From JAGAJR01 sp048463395 (GTDB taxonomy: Bacteria > Pseudomonadota > Alphaproteobacteria > RF32 > CAG-239): DNA of 64,000 nt. The position numbers and the translations under genes were made by a program. The stretch spans positions 1 to 64,000 of the forward strand of contig DBFWPL010000019.1 of the NCBI GenBank assembly GCA_048463395.1. The letters run 5' to 3'. The notes below the pieces were generated by a model that saw only the letters and a list, made by a program, of their open reading frames with translations, was not told the origin of the DNA and searched no databases. This document shows positions 27,111 to 37,192 of the stretch, piece by piece (positions within the stretch are counted from its first letter, which is position 1; every line of letters starts with the position of its first letter).

Positions 27111-29489
27111 ATGGAAAAGAATAAAAGTAAGAATCTGCTGGCCCTCTTAGGGGGTGTTTTGCTGATGTCGTTTCCTTTGAAGGCACAGGCACAATGGCCG
27201 ACGGTTGATATTGCCGCTATTAAACAGGCGATTACCTCTAATATTGAATTGGTAAAACAATCCAAAATCGTAACAGATGCCACGTCTCTGGCCGGAAAGA
27301 TCAATTCCGGTATTGGCGATGCTAAAGCCAGTATGTCCAAATATGCCGGAGATAATTTGGAAAAAGCCAAAGAAAAAGCCGAAAAAGTCAAAAAAGAAAA
27401 AGAACGCCTTGATAAAATGAAAGAAAAATATGACAAGGCCAAAGAATATGCTGAAAAGAAAAAGAAAGAATTGGAAGAAGCCAAAGCATGGGCTGAAGAA
27501 AAGAAAAACCAGGCGACGGCAATGAAAGACGAGGCCATGAGTTATAAAGATATGGCCAAGGATGGTTTGGATACGGCTAAAAGCATGGCATCCGATGCTA
27601 AAAATATGGCAGCCGATGCTGCAAGTATGGCCGGAGATTTAAAAAGTGCTGCCGGAGCCCAATTGGGAACCGTCAAAAATCAGGCTGGTATGGATGTTGC
27701 CGAACCTGTCATAGATAATGATATTTATGACCAGCTTCAAATTACTTCGGACGACAAAGTTTATGGCGATGATGATTATGGCATGGCAAACCTTGATCCT
27801 GAGCTTCAGGGACAAATTAACCAACAAATTGTCGATAAGTTTATGGAAGATATTAACGGTGCCGAAAGCGAACGAGATGCAGCATTGGCAAAACTTGAAG
27901 AGCTTCGTGCCAATGGCGGAGATACTGCCGCCGCAGAACAAGCTTTGGCTGAAGCAGAAAACCGCTTAAGAGACATGAAGCAAGGATATCAACAGGTTTT
28001 GGATGACAAAGGCATAGAACTCCCGAACGGAGAGAGATTCTTCACCAAAGAAGGCGGTATGGCTAACCAGAATGCATATGAGGAAATGGCTCGTGCCGCT
28101 GCCGCCAATAACAGTGGTGTGGATATGGAGGCCATGATACAGGATGAATACGAAAAAGCTGCCCGAGCAGCAGGAAGTACGGGAGTTTCCGCTGATTTCA
28201 AAGTAGATAAAAAGGCTGCGGTTGAAAAAGTCGGAGATGTTGCTGCGGTTAAAGCCGTGGCTGAGGTAAACGATTCCGCCAAGGCAGCCGTTGCCGAAAG
28301 CTCGAAAGCTCTGAATAAAAGTGCGATAAGCTTAAATAAAGCAGCTGTGGCATCTCCGGCATTGTCAAAAGCAGCAGTTTCTGCACCGATGACTTTGGAG
28401 AAAAAGACAGCCCCGAGTGTTAACAAAGCGGGACAGCCGAAGGTTTCGGGAAGAAAAGCCTTTCAAAAACGTTCGGATATCGGATTGGAAAGCAAAAATA
28501 AATTTGTCAGCCGCTCTTTTTCCGAAACGCTCAGTTTTGCTGATGTAGAAGTCGGAATGACAGATAATACGTTTGACGGGGAGTTTGCGGCATCTGAAAG
28601 TTTTTTTAATTATTGCGGTTTCAGTGCCAAGGATGCGAATTCGGACAATATAACAGATTGTCAGAAAAAGCTCCTTGAAGCCGCAGAAAGTGAAAATCAA
28701 CAGGATGCTGCAGATGCTCAGGCAGTGATTGAGTCAGTCAGTTCGGAAACTGTCGTCGGCATGGCGGCCAAAGGGATGAAAAATCGTAAGGACGTTGCCG
28801 GAAATGATGAAAAACAGGATAAATTGAATGAAACCGCTGGAAATTCTGACAACAACAGAGATGATATATCGGCATTGGTGATGAATGACAAGGAACTTCA
28901 GGTTCTGGGGGACGGATTATTAGATGTTTATGCTTCAAAGCTGTTGTTGGACAGCTTTTCAAGTTTACCATTTGTAAAAGTAATTGATACGGAAGAAGTG
29001 ATTCCTGATCCGGAACATGATATGGTTGATGCAACTTTTGACGGTAAGTTTGCCGGAGCTCCGGCAATGTATGATCTTTGCGAATTTAGTGCCAAGGATG
29101 TTACGGAAGACAGCAGCGAGGTAACCAGTTGTATGGAGAAACTTGTTCAGGATAAAAATAATCCGGATATGAAGATTGCGACCGAGGGTTTGGAAAATTA
29201 CAATAAAGTCAGAGGGGGAACCAGTATAGGAATGGTTCCGATTGCATTAGATGCAATTAAAGAAGTGGCGTATAATGATGAAACAATTGAAAAGATTGAA
29301 GAAGAAGCCGGTGATGCAAACAATATGACTGCGGATGTTGGAGCATTGACTCTTTCTAATAAAGAAATTTTAGTAAAATTTAACAAAATGTTGGACATTT
29401 TTTCGGCCCAGTTACTTCTTGATTCTATTTCAAATATGGAAAGTGTCAATGCCGAAGCTCTTCCTTCAGAAGCGGGAGAACAGGGATGA
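27111..29489 (+). CDS. Large exported coiled-coil protein, possibly VirB5-like
   Basis: 792 residues. A signal peptide (ending KAQAQW) is followed by a long charged coiled coil (about 65-170) and an Ala-rich linker. Near residues 340-370 it has the block QDEYEKAARAAGSTGVS, then DFKVDKKAAV, also found in the protein at 30294-32138. The C-terminal 300 residues hold two diverged copies of a helical domain: TFDGEFAASESFFNYCGFSA matches TFDGKFAGAPAMYDLCEFSA, and the ends DVYASKLLLDS and DIFSAQLLLDS match. Position after VirB4 and the helical exported character suggest a VirB5/TrbJ-like pilus-associated protein, but identity is unproven. The ATG at 27111 has GGAGG upstream. Confidence 0.6.
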   Translation: MEKNKSKNLLALLGGVLLMSFPLKAQAQWPTVDIAAIKQAITSNIELVKQSKIVTDATSLAGKINSGIGDAKASMSKYAGDNLEKAKEKAEKVKKEKERLDKMKEKYDKAKEYAEKKKKELEEAKAWAEEKKNQATAMKDEAMSYKDMAKDGLDTAKSMASDAKNMAADAASMAGDLKSAAGAQLGTVKNQAGMDVAEPVIDNDIYDQLQITSDDKVYGDDDYGMANLDPELQGQINQQIVDKFMEDINGAESERDAALAKLEELRANGGDTAAAEQALAEAENRLRDMKQGYQQVLDDKGIELPNGERFFTKEGGMANQNAYEEMARAAAANNSGVDMEAMIQDEYEKAARAAGSTGVSADFKVDKKAAVEKVGDVAAVKAVAEVNDSAKAAVAESSKALNKSAISLNKAAVASPALSKAAVSAPMTLEKKTAPSVNKAGQPKVSGRKAFQKRSDIGLESKNKFVSRSFSETLSFADVEVGMTDNTFDGEFAASESFFNYCGFSAKDANSDNITDCQKKLLEAAESENQQDAADAQAVIESVSSETVVGMAAKGMKNRKDVAGNDEKQDKLNETAGNSDNNRDDISALVMNDKELQVLGDGLLDVYASKLLLDSFSSLPFVKVIDTEEVIPDPEHDMVDATFDGKFAGAPAMYDLCEFSAKDVTEDSSEVTSCMEKLVQDKNNPDMKIATEGLENYNKVRGGTSIGMVPIALDAIKEVAYNDETIEKIEEEAGDANNMTADVGALTLSNKEILVKFNKMLDIFSAQLLLDSISNMESVNAEALPSEAGEQG

Positions 29490-30283
29490 TGAAAAAAAAT
29501 GTATTAATTCTCTTTTTCCTGTCCGTAATCAGCTTTTTCGAAACCAAAAACGCTGTCGCTGATATTGAGGCAGCTCAGGCTGTTTATGGTAATGTTGAAA
29601 CAGGTGTAAAAGAAGCCACGGCAATTAAGGATGAATTGGGAAAAATACAGGAAGATATGCGTTCGGCAATGGAGGGGATTGCCGGACCGATAAAACAAGC
29701 CGTGGCAACAGGTATGGATGCGGCCGCTCAAGCCAAATCTGCGGCGGCTCAGGCTCAGTCCATGACTTCCGATCCGACCGGAACGGCAATGTCTGCTGTA
29801 GACGGAGGTTTGTCTTTGCCGTCTCTTAATCTTAAGCAGCCGAGCTTTTTAAAAGATGTGGATGATCAGGAAGAAACCTCCAAAGCAATTGTTGCCAATT
29901 ATATGCTTCAAAGAGGAGCTTCCGTGGACGGAAAGCTGGATACCAATCAGGCCATGCAACTCCAGAATGAAAAACTGATGGTTATTCAGCGAGATAATTT
30001 TGCCAAATTATATTCTTCGGCATTTACCATCCGAACCAACATGGCAAAGGAACGTCTGGCGGAAAAGAAAGATGTTCTCGGAGAATGTTCCAAAGAAAGC
30101 GATGGCAATTCCAATACCCGGTGTGTAAAATTGGCAATCAGAGAAAAGGCCGATACGACGGCTCGTCGCATGGGTCGTATTCTGGGGTTGGAATTGGCAA
30201 TTTTCGAGTTGGAAATTACTCAGCAGGCCGGAGTTTATCAAAAACAGGCTGATGAAGATGATGGCGATGAGAAAGAAGAATAA
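29486..30283 (+). CDS. Exported helical protein, VirB5-like candidate
   Basis: 265 residues with a signal peptide (MMKKNVLILFFLSVISFF, then a cleavage region NAVADIEA). The mature protein is almost entirely helical: EAAQAVYGNVETGVKEATAI early, an Ala/Gln-rich stretch, then LQNEKLMVIQRDNFAKLYSS and a C-terminal helix (GRILGLELAIFELEITQQAG). One Cys pair is present (GECSKES, then TRCVKL). Size, export and position fit a VirB5-type minor pilin. The ATG overlaps the previous stop (ATGA). Confidence 0.6.
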   Translation: MMKKNVLILFFLSVISFFETKNAVADIEAAQAVYGNVETGVKEATAIKDELGKIQEDMRSAMEGIAGPIKQAVATGMDAAAQAKSAAAQAQSMTSDPTGTAMSAVDGGLSLPSLNLKQPSFLKDVDDQEETSKAIVANYMLQRGASVDGKLDTNQAMQLQNEKLMVIQRDNFAKLYSSAFTIRTNMAKERLAEKKDVLGECSKESDGNSNTRCVKLAIREKADTTARRMGRILGLELAIFELEITQQAGVYQKQADEDDGDEKEE

Positions 30284-30293
30284 GGGGGCTGGC

Positions 30294-32138
30294 ATGAAAC
30301 GTTTATACTATTACATATCAGCAATATCTGTTCTGTTTTGTGGTTTTTCAGAAGTTGTTTGGGCAACAGCAAAATTTGACATAGGTGCAACAGGCGGAAA
30401 AATAACGGAAACAGTTTCCGAATGGGGTGGTAAAGCCAAGAAAATGATGGATGAGAACGCCACGTTACAAACCTTAATTACTTATGGTAAAGCCGCAAAA
30501 GAAGCTGCTGCAAATTTGCAAGAATTAAAAAATGATGCCATGCAGGCAGTCGGAGACGCGACCTCTGCTGCCAATCAACTGAAAGAAGACGTTAATTCTA
30601 CGGTAGGAGATGTTGCCGGAGAGGTTAACGGTGTGGCCGGTGCCGCGGCCGGAGCAGCCGGAAATGTAACATCCAAAACACAAAGTGCTCAGGAGATTTT
30701 AAAACTTCAAAATGAAAAAAAAGAACTGGAAGATACCATTGAACAGGAAATTTTTGCTCAGGTAGTGGAAATTACCGGAAAAATAAATGCCTTACAGCAA
30801 AATAACGCCACCCTCAAACAAAAGATGCAGGAAGAGCCGGAAAAGCAATCTGAATATGAGGCAAGCATTGTTGCCAATGAAAGCAAAATAAAAGAATATA
30901 ATCAGGAATCCCAGCAGATTTCAACAAATGTAAGGTCGCAATACAGTTCTCAATTGAGTGCTTTGGACGAACAAATAGCTGCGGCAAAATCAAAGGCATC
31001 GGAAGAGGCCATGGGAGCTTTGAGCGAAGGAGCCGGAAAATTAAAAGGCCTGCTGGGTGATGATTCTGCGGCAGAAGAGTTAAATCAGACCGTGGATAAT
31101 AACTTTATTCCGGAAGATCAGCCGATTACAACAGAAACCCGCAAAAAAGTTATGGAATACCGCCAAAAAACTCGGGCATTGGATACAATTAAAGCCGTCA
31201 ATGCAGCGTTGTTTATTAAAAAAGATTTGGACGCCAGTAACGAGCAGGCGGATAATACCAAGGCTAAAGCAGATACCAGTGAAGGCTTTTCTACCAAACC
31301 GGCAATGGGTATTCAGCTGAAGATTGACGAAATCAAAGCCTTGTTAAAATATACGAAGTTGCTGATGGCCGATATGAAAATGAGAACGGCAATGGATTTG
31401 GCGGCAATGAGCGAAGTTATGAAGCTGAGAAATCCGAATAATGATATTACCTCGTTTAATCTGGATGATTATAAGTATGAAAAATCCGATTGTAATAAAA
31501 AGGAAGAGGAAGATAAAAAGGATAAATCTCTTGAGGTTAATGATTACAAAGAATTGGCAGGAAGTGCCATGGAAACGATAGGTTCTATAACCGGTAAAAG
31601 AGGAACGGGAAGTTCCGGTGGCGGATCCGGAGGTTCCTCAGAAGCAGGATATTCAGCTAATACTAATGTCGGATATTCCGACAGCGGAACAGCCTATCCG
31701 TTAGCCGGAGATGATTATGTTCAATCGGAGGAGGCTCCCGAGGAAATAACATACATAACCCGATATGTTGATGATATTCAGTATGATGAATACGGTAATC
31801 CGATAGAGGATGAGACGGAAGAAAATGAGGTGGCTCCAAAAACGGAAGGCAGTTATGAGGCAGATGCCAGATCCCGTTCCGCCGGCATAGTTGATGAAGA
31901 CGCCATGATGCAGGACGAATATGAAAAAGCCGCCCGAACAGCGGGAAGTGCCGGAGTTTCATCAGATTTCCGGATTGACAAAAAAGCCGCTGTTTCGGAA
32001 GAAAATGATAATGAAGCCCAAAAAGAACTGACGGCAAAACCTCAGGAGAAAGTTTCTGCCGTTCCTCAAATAAGCGGCCGGAAAAGTTTTGGAAAGGCAC
32101 AAGCCACGGTTTCTGCTAAAGCGGGAGAAAAGAAATGA
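30294..32138 (+). CDS. Large exported coiled-coil protein, paralogous in part to 27111-29489
   Basis: 614 residues. A signal peptide (MKRLYYYISAISVLFCGFSE, then VVWATA) is followed by an Ala-rich helix and a long Glu/Lys/Gln coiled coil (about 140-260). The next helical domain (IQLKIDEIKALLKYTKLLMA, then MRTAMDLAAMSEVMKLR) resembles VirB5-type tails, and a Gly/Ser linker follows. Near the C-terminus is the block QDEYEKAARTAGSAGVS plus DFRIDKKAAV and a trailing SGRKSF, shared with the 792-residue protein upstream. The ATG at 30294 lies behind GGGGG and directly at the signal peptide; the longer frame from 30252 is unlikely. Function unknown. Confidence 0.6.
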   Translation: MKRLYYYISAISVLFCGFSEVVWATAKFDIGATGGKITETVSEWGGKAKKMMDENATLQTLITYGKAAKEAAANLQELKNDAMQAVGDATSAANQLKEDVNSTVGDVAGEVNGVAGAAAGAAGNVTSKTQSAQEILKLQNEKKELEDTIEQEIFAQVVEITGKINALQQNNATLKQKMQEEPEKQSEYEASIVANESKIKEYNQESQQISTNVRSQYSSQLSALDEQIAAAKSKASEEAMGALSEGAGKLKGLLGDDSAAEELNQTVDNNFIPEDQPITTETRKKVMEYRQKTRALDTIKAVNAALFIKKDLDASNEQADNTKAKADTSEGFSTKPAMGIQLKIDEIKALLKYTKLLMADMKMRTAMDLAAMSEVMKLRNPNNDITSFNLDDYKYEKSDCNKKEEEDKKDKSLEVNDYKELAGSAMETIGSITGKRGTGSSGGGSGGSSEAGYSANTNVGYSDSGTAYPLAGDDYVQSEEAPEEITYITRYVDDIQYDEYGNPIEDETEENEVAPKTEGSYEADARSRSAGIVDEDAMMQDEYEKAARTAGSAGVSSDFRIDKKAAVSEENDNEAQKELTAKPQEKVSAVPQISGRKSFGKAQATVSAKAGEKK

Positions 32139-35100
32139 TGACGAGATTATATAAAATACTTTTTCTCTTAGTTGCCTTTTTATGTCTGAGTTTTTCTTTC
32201 GGTGGAACGGCGATGGCATTTATAGTGCCGCCGGGACCGGTTACACCGACCATAGATGGTCCGACGGATGTTCAGTTTTCCTTAAAAGGTGTCGGTTCGG
32301 CAGCTACCAATATTCAGGCTCAGGCCAGTGCCTATATGCAGGAGCAAACCAAACTTATTAAAGCGGCCAAAAAGTCGTATTTAGACAAGTTTACCGGTTT
32401 TATGGGCGGATTATTCAAGAAAAAAGAAAAGAAAGCCATTGCCGGAACCAAGGAAATTAAAGAAACAAAAATCGCGGATATCTATGATCCTGAATCTGTT
32501 TATAAAGCAATGTATAAACTGTTTCTGGCCTATCCGACAGAAAAACAAGACTTAATGTCCTGCTATCGCGGAAAATCCGTGGAGTTTTATCAGGATACGG
32601 TAATTGAGGTTTATACTTCCGTTCGTCAGCTGGAAACACAATTGAAAGAGTTGGAAGTGGAAATTAACGGCCTTTCTGAAAAGCTGGTGGCTGGCAAAGG
32701 CGGAGACGGGGCTGAAAGCAATGAGGATGACATCGGCGTCTGGAAAAACTATTATACGGCCTTTGAAACTTTGGATGAGCTGCTTCAAATTACAGAAGAA
32801 CTGATGGCGATGAAGGCTCAGTATGTGGCGACCAAAGCCGTATCTCAGACAATTGAACCGGCCGCCAAAGTGGACAAACAAAGCTCTTTGCTTGACGGTA
32901 AAATAACCGATAATGAAATTGTTCTGGCTGAAAATAAAACCGTTATCCGTACTTTTGGAGAAAAAGTTGTTTTAGCTCAAGTTTTATCCAAGAATACATC
33001 TGCCGTAAAGCAACAAACAATAGCACCTTCAACTGTGGGACTTATCGTCAAAACCCCGACCAGTCGGGCAGAAGCGGAAGCTGAAGCATTAACCAGGCAG
33101 AGAATAAATTTCGAAGCGGAAAACAATCTAACCCGTACGGTTTCTTTAAGTGCAACTTCTGCGGCCGAGGAAGAAGATGACGAAGATTATGAATATGATC
33201 CGGCAAATAACGGGTTTATGGATTTTGTAGATGCTCCGCCGTCTAACATGAAATCTCCGTTTGACGGCAATGAAGAAAAAATGGCCGAGCTTGAAAAATT
33301 GAACCCTGTCTATGAAAAATCACAGGAAGCAATGGAAGTTCATAACCTGATGAAGTCCCTTCCGTCTTATCGTGAGATGTTTGAACAATACGAACAAATG
33401 AAAAAACTGCATGAACAATCCCTGAAAATTTTGAAAGAGGCCGATCAGTGCAGTATACAGTTTTTAGGACGTTACTATAATAATCCGGAACAAGTTTGGA
33501 CAGGTAAGCCTATCTCTGACAGCCAGATTAACGAGTATGATTTAAGAAGCGGTATTTCCGGTTGGGCGATTAAAAGTTTTGAAGTCGCCAAAGCTGAGCA
33601 AACCTCGCCGATTTCCATGGATGACTTGACTGAAACGGAAGTTGACGTGGATATTGATAATTCGGATCTCAGTTCGATTGAAAAAAATAAAGAGAAGTAT
33701 CAAAAAATGAGTGGCAGTGGGTTGGCAAATCCGAGCAAGGAAGAAGAGATAGAAAAAGTCGACCGTGAAACTTCAATGATAAACTGGAAAATCGGTGCCG
33801 AAGCGGCTTCTCTGATTGTGCAAGACCAATATGGCAGCAAACCGCAATGGGGAACGCCAAGCAAAAAGTTTCCGATTTGGAATGATCAGAAAACGTTTTA
33901 TACCCAGTATATTGACGGCAAATACAATAATATCAAGGAATATCTGAAAAATGTCGATGTCAATGATGTGGCTATTGAAATAGCTTTTAAGCTGAATGAT
34001 TTGGTAAAAGATGCAGAAGAAAAAGCTTATAATGCACAAGAGCTGAATAAGCTGTCCGCTTTGATAACGCAAAAGAAAAACGGAGAAGAAACCGTTTCCG
34101 CATCGGCATTGCAGACTCTTTTGGATAATAAGGAAAAATCTTTAAATGAGGCAAAACAGGCCAAAGAAACCCGTTTAGCCGGTTTGTTAACTCAAAAAGA
34201 GGCGATTAATGCCAAAATTGATAAAGCTTCCCAATATGTAAAGACATATAATCAGCGGATTAACCAACTTTCTCAAGAAGCAATGGAAGCTCAAAACGAG
34301 CAGGAAACGCTGAATGATTTGGTACAGAGATTGGAAGAGGAAGAAGCTGAAAATGACAAAGAGCTTTTCTATACCGTAAAAGAGGAAGAAGAGTTTGACG
34401 TCGAAATCACGCCGGAAACCGAAAAAGAAACCGTAACTTATGAAACGGAATTAAAGGCGAATGTTCAAAAAATGGCTGCCCCGACGACAAAGGCAGCAGT
34501 TTCTTCCGCTCCTGCCGCCAATAAAACGGCAAAGGTAACAACGGTTCCTTCTAAAAATCTGAAACAGATTAAGAAGACGGAAACCGTAGCGGTTAAGTCT
34601 ATTGATAAAGCAAAACTTCAACGTCGTGAAGATTTGAAAAATCAGATGAAAAATGAGTTGAATGCAGCTTCTGAAGCCAATATTTCAGCTTCTGAATTTG
34701 ATGAGTTGGAAGCGGCTCCCGTTTTAGAAAAAGCAGTTGGCAAAGTAAATAACAGCTTCAGAAAAAGAGCTGTCAGTCCTTTAGAAAAACAATCTTCTTA
34801 TCGCCGTTTGGAAACGATTGTTTTGGCAGATGTCTTAAACAGCAATCAGGTTAGTGCTTTCAAAATGGACGCTTTAGACAGCATTGAGCAAATTAATGAT
34901 GAAGCAAGGGTAAACAATGCCGCTAAAGCCGAGTTGAGAGATGCTTTGTCCGGACGTCGTCCGTTTACCAAAGAAACCGTAACAACAATTTCGCTGCAGA
35001 CTTCTGATGCCGTTCCGACCAAAACGGAATATAAAACAATCACAAAATTAGAAACAGCAGTGGTTGAAGGAAAACCGATAACCAAAATTGAAAAAGCGTC

Positions 35101-37177
35101 GCCTGAAAATGCTTCCGTTGCAGGAATAAAGGAAGCAACGCCAATTCTGGATTCCACTCAGAAAACATATACGCCGATAAAGAAAGAAATCTCGACGACC
35201 GAAGTTCAGGAAGCTGTAGTAAAAACTTATACCCGCCAAATTGAAAAGCAGGAAAGCTATACTTATGACGAAGATGGTTTGCAAATGAAAACGGCCAAGG
35301 AAAGCATAAGCGAAAGCGAGAAAGCGGCTGCCGTTGCCGGCAAAAATAAAGAAACGCTGCGTAAAGATGTCAAAGCCAAAGAAAGCGAGATTGAAAAACT
35401 GCAGGAACAGCTGAAATCCGTTGAAGATAAAATAAAGAGTGTTGAACAGGCATATAATGTTCAGGTACAGTTAATTGAAAACAATTATGTCGCTGATGTG
35501 GCGTCTGTCAAAGAGAAAATTGAAGAAGGACGGGTCGCTAAGCAAGTTGTGTCTTTGCTGGAACTCTATAACAATGACATAAAAACAACGTTTAAAAACG
35601 CTTTGGGTTTGGTTGTACCGTCTCCGGTTCTTAACATTTTGAGCGAGACGGATGCAATCGTGGAAGATACGAGAGATTATGCGGTATCGGCTGTCGAAAA
35701 AGCCAGAAGCGATATTATGAACCTCGGAGATGAACTCTATACGCCTAAAAGCAATAAATTGGTGGTTAAACGCCATGCAGAGTTAATGGATGAACTTAAA
35801 AGCCTTCCTGTCGAGCAATTAAGCAGTATTTCCAGTGCGATTAAGGCAATCTCCGGAAAGCCGGATATCATCGGGTTGGTAACCGGGGTATACCAACAGG
35901 CTATGGTTAACCAAGCCTGCGGAGGAGACAGCTGTAAATCCGCAGATGATGACTATTTTGTCGGAATTGTCGGTAAGGAACGTGATTTTAAAGCTCCGAA
36001 AGCGATACCGGAAGAATATCTTCCGCCGTTGAGGGAGTTTACCTTCTTTGATGATACGGATTATGACAATGTTACCAGACTGGCTGATAATTCCATAACC
36101 AAAGACGGTTTCCTTAACAGCGGCAGCAAAATGCCGGAGATTTGGAAACTGATGCTTCGCCCGCATGCTTTTGTGGAAAAAGATATTGATTTAAGTTCTG
36201 CTCTGGATCTTGGCGGCGAGAATCTGACCTTTATGAGAGGCGGTATCCTGCCATGCCGTACAGAAGGAAAAATCTTAGATATCAATCCTGACGGCATGTA
36301 TGTAGTTTATAAAAATGACGGAAGCGATATTCCTGAATGTAAAGAGCTGAAAATTGAAGGCAAAAGCGGGCTTCTCGGGAAGACATCTTACAATGTTATT
36401 GATATTGCCGAAGATGTAAAAGGACAGGCGATTGCCAAGGATAAAGCCGTTAATATCGGGACGACGCTGGCTCCGAAATGGATTACTCCAAAGCCGGATT
36501 CCGTAAATCCAAGCGAACTGGGTGTCCTTTTGCGGGCGGCAGACAATAATTTGTACTTTAACACTTCTGCCGTGAAGGTCTTTGAAAAACTAATGTCTGC
36601 TCAAAAAGAGATGAGTTCTGCCGGAAACAATTATGAAGTCAATATTGAAGATGAGGCATTCAAACGTGCTCTTCTGACTCAAAACCAAATCGGAAATTTC
36701 TTGAACTTTGTGGAACTTGAAAAAGGTTACCGTCAGGCAAAAGAAGAACTGGCTATAAGTATTGAAGAAGCTAAGGCAACATTGTTTGAAACGTTGAAAA
36801 AAGTCGGATTTACGCCGAATGAGAACCTGAATTTGGCTAATGAAGATGACTATGAGCTTGTTCGCGGACAACTAGATCGTTTGAAAAACAAACTCGTGTC
36901 AGAGGGGTATGAAGGAATGGACGAAATAAAAACCACCGATAATATCGTGGTCGAAGAACGTCTTGAGAAACTTCAGCGAATTTTGGGGGCTTTACGAAAA
37001 GATAAAGATGAGTTAATCTCTATTTCGGAAGTAACACCGAGTGATGCCGAGCTGGATGAACAAATCAAGTCCGAAGAGGTTAATAAGAAAGTCAATGAAG
37101 AATACTCTAAAAAAGCTAAAGAAGCCTTTGAAAAACAATTGTCAGCCTTCCCTAGACCTTATTGTGCATCTTACTGA
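32135..37177 (+). CDS. Giant exported protein (about 1,680 aa), unknown function
   Basis: A signal peptide (LFLLVAFLCLSFSFGGTAMA, then FIVPPGP) starts a very long, mostly helical protein. Coiled coils occur near residues 165-250, 640-760 and 1080-1140. The middle is Glu/Thr/Lys-rich and contains 'KETVTYETE' and 'TKTEYKTITKLE' strand-like repeats. A folded C-terminal third has several Cys (ACGGDSCKS; GGILPCRTEG; IPECKE; RPYCASY at the end) and aromatic-rich segments (REFTFFDDTDY; WKLMLRPHAFVEKDI). I do not recognise the family. Its position between VirB5-like candidates and VirB8, and overlap with the preceding stop, place it in the T4SS operon. A periplasm-spanning or surface component is an inference. 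Confidence 0.7.
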   Translation: MMTRLYKILFLLVAFLCLSFSFGGTAMAFIVPPGPVTPTIDGPTDVQFSLKGVGSAATNIQAQASAYMQEQTKLIKAAKKSYLDKFTGFMGGLFKKKEKKAIAGTKEIKETKIADIYDPESVYKAMYKLFLAYPTEKQDLMSCYRGKSVEFYQDTVIEVYTSVRQLETQLKELEVEINGLSEKLVAGKGGDGAESNEDDIGVWKNYYTAFETLDELLQITEELMAMKAQYVATKAVSQTIEPAAKVDKQSSLLDGKITDNEIVLAENKTVIRTFGEKVVLAQVLSKNTSAVKQQTIAPSTVGLIVKTPTSRAEAEAEALTRQRINFEAENNLTRTVSLSATSAAEEEDDEDYEYDPANNGFMDFVDAPPSNMKSPFDGNEEKMAELEKLNPVYEKSQEAMEVHNLMKSLPSYREMFEQYEQMKKLHEQSLKILKEADQCSIQFLGRYYNNPEQVWTGKPISDSQINEYDLRSGISGWAIKSFEVAKAEQTSPISMDDLTETEVDVDIDNSDLSSIEKNKEKYQKMSGSGLANPSKEEEIEKVDRETSMINWKIGAEAASLIVQDQYGSKPQWGTPSKKFPIWNDQKTFYTQYIDGKYNNIKEYLKNVDVNDVAIEIAFKLNDLVKDAEEKAYNAQELNKLSALITQKKNGEETVSASALQTLLDNKEKSLNEAKQAKETRLAGLLTQKEAINAKIDKASQYVKTYNQRINQLSQEAMEAQNEQETLNDLVQRLEEEEAENDKELFYTVKEEEEFDVEITPETEKETVTYETELKANVQKMAAPTTKAAVSSAPAANKTAKVTTVPSKNLKQIKKTETVAVKSIDKAKLQRREDLKNQMKNELNAASEANISASEFDELEAAPVLEKAVGKVNNSFRKRAVSPLEKQSSYRRLETIVLADVLNSNQVSAFKMDALDSIEQINDEARVNNAAKAELRDALSGRRPFTKETVTTISLQTSDAVPTKTEYKTITKLETAVVEGKPITKIEKASPENASVAGIKEATPILDSTQKTYTPIKKEISTTEVQEAVVKTYTRQIEKQESYTYDEDGLQMKTAKESISESEKAAAVAGKNKETLRKDVKAKESEIEKLQEQLKSVEDKIKSVEQAYNVQVQLIENNYVADVASVKEKIEEGRVAKQVVSLLELYNNDIKTTFKNALGLVVPSPVLNILSETDAIVEDTRDYAVSAVEKARSDIMNLGDELYTPKSNKLVVKRHAELMDELKSLPVEQLSSISSAIKAISGKPDIIGLVTGVYQQAMVNQACGGDSCKSADDDYFVGIVGKERDFKAPKAIPEEYLPPLREFTFFDDTDYDNVTRLADNSITKDGFLNSGSKMPEIWKLMLRPHAFVEKDIDLSSALDLGGENLTFMRGGILPCRTEGKILDINPDGMYVVYKNDGSDIPECKELKIEGKSGLLGKTSYNVIDIAEDVKGQAIAKDKAVNIGTTLAPKWITPKPDSVNPSELGVLLRAADNNLYFNTSAVKVFEKLMSAQKEMSSAGNNYEVNIEDEAFKRALLTQNQIGNFLNFVELEKGYRQAKEELAISIEEAKATLFETLKKVGFTPNENLNLANEDDYELVRGQLDRLKNKLVSEGYEGMDEIKTTDNIVVEERLEKLQRILGALRKDKDELISISEVTPSDAELDEQIKSEEVNKKVNEEYSKKAKEAFEKQLSAFPRPYCASY

Positions 37178-37192
37178 TAAAGAGAGCTGTGA

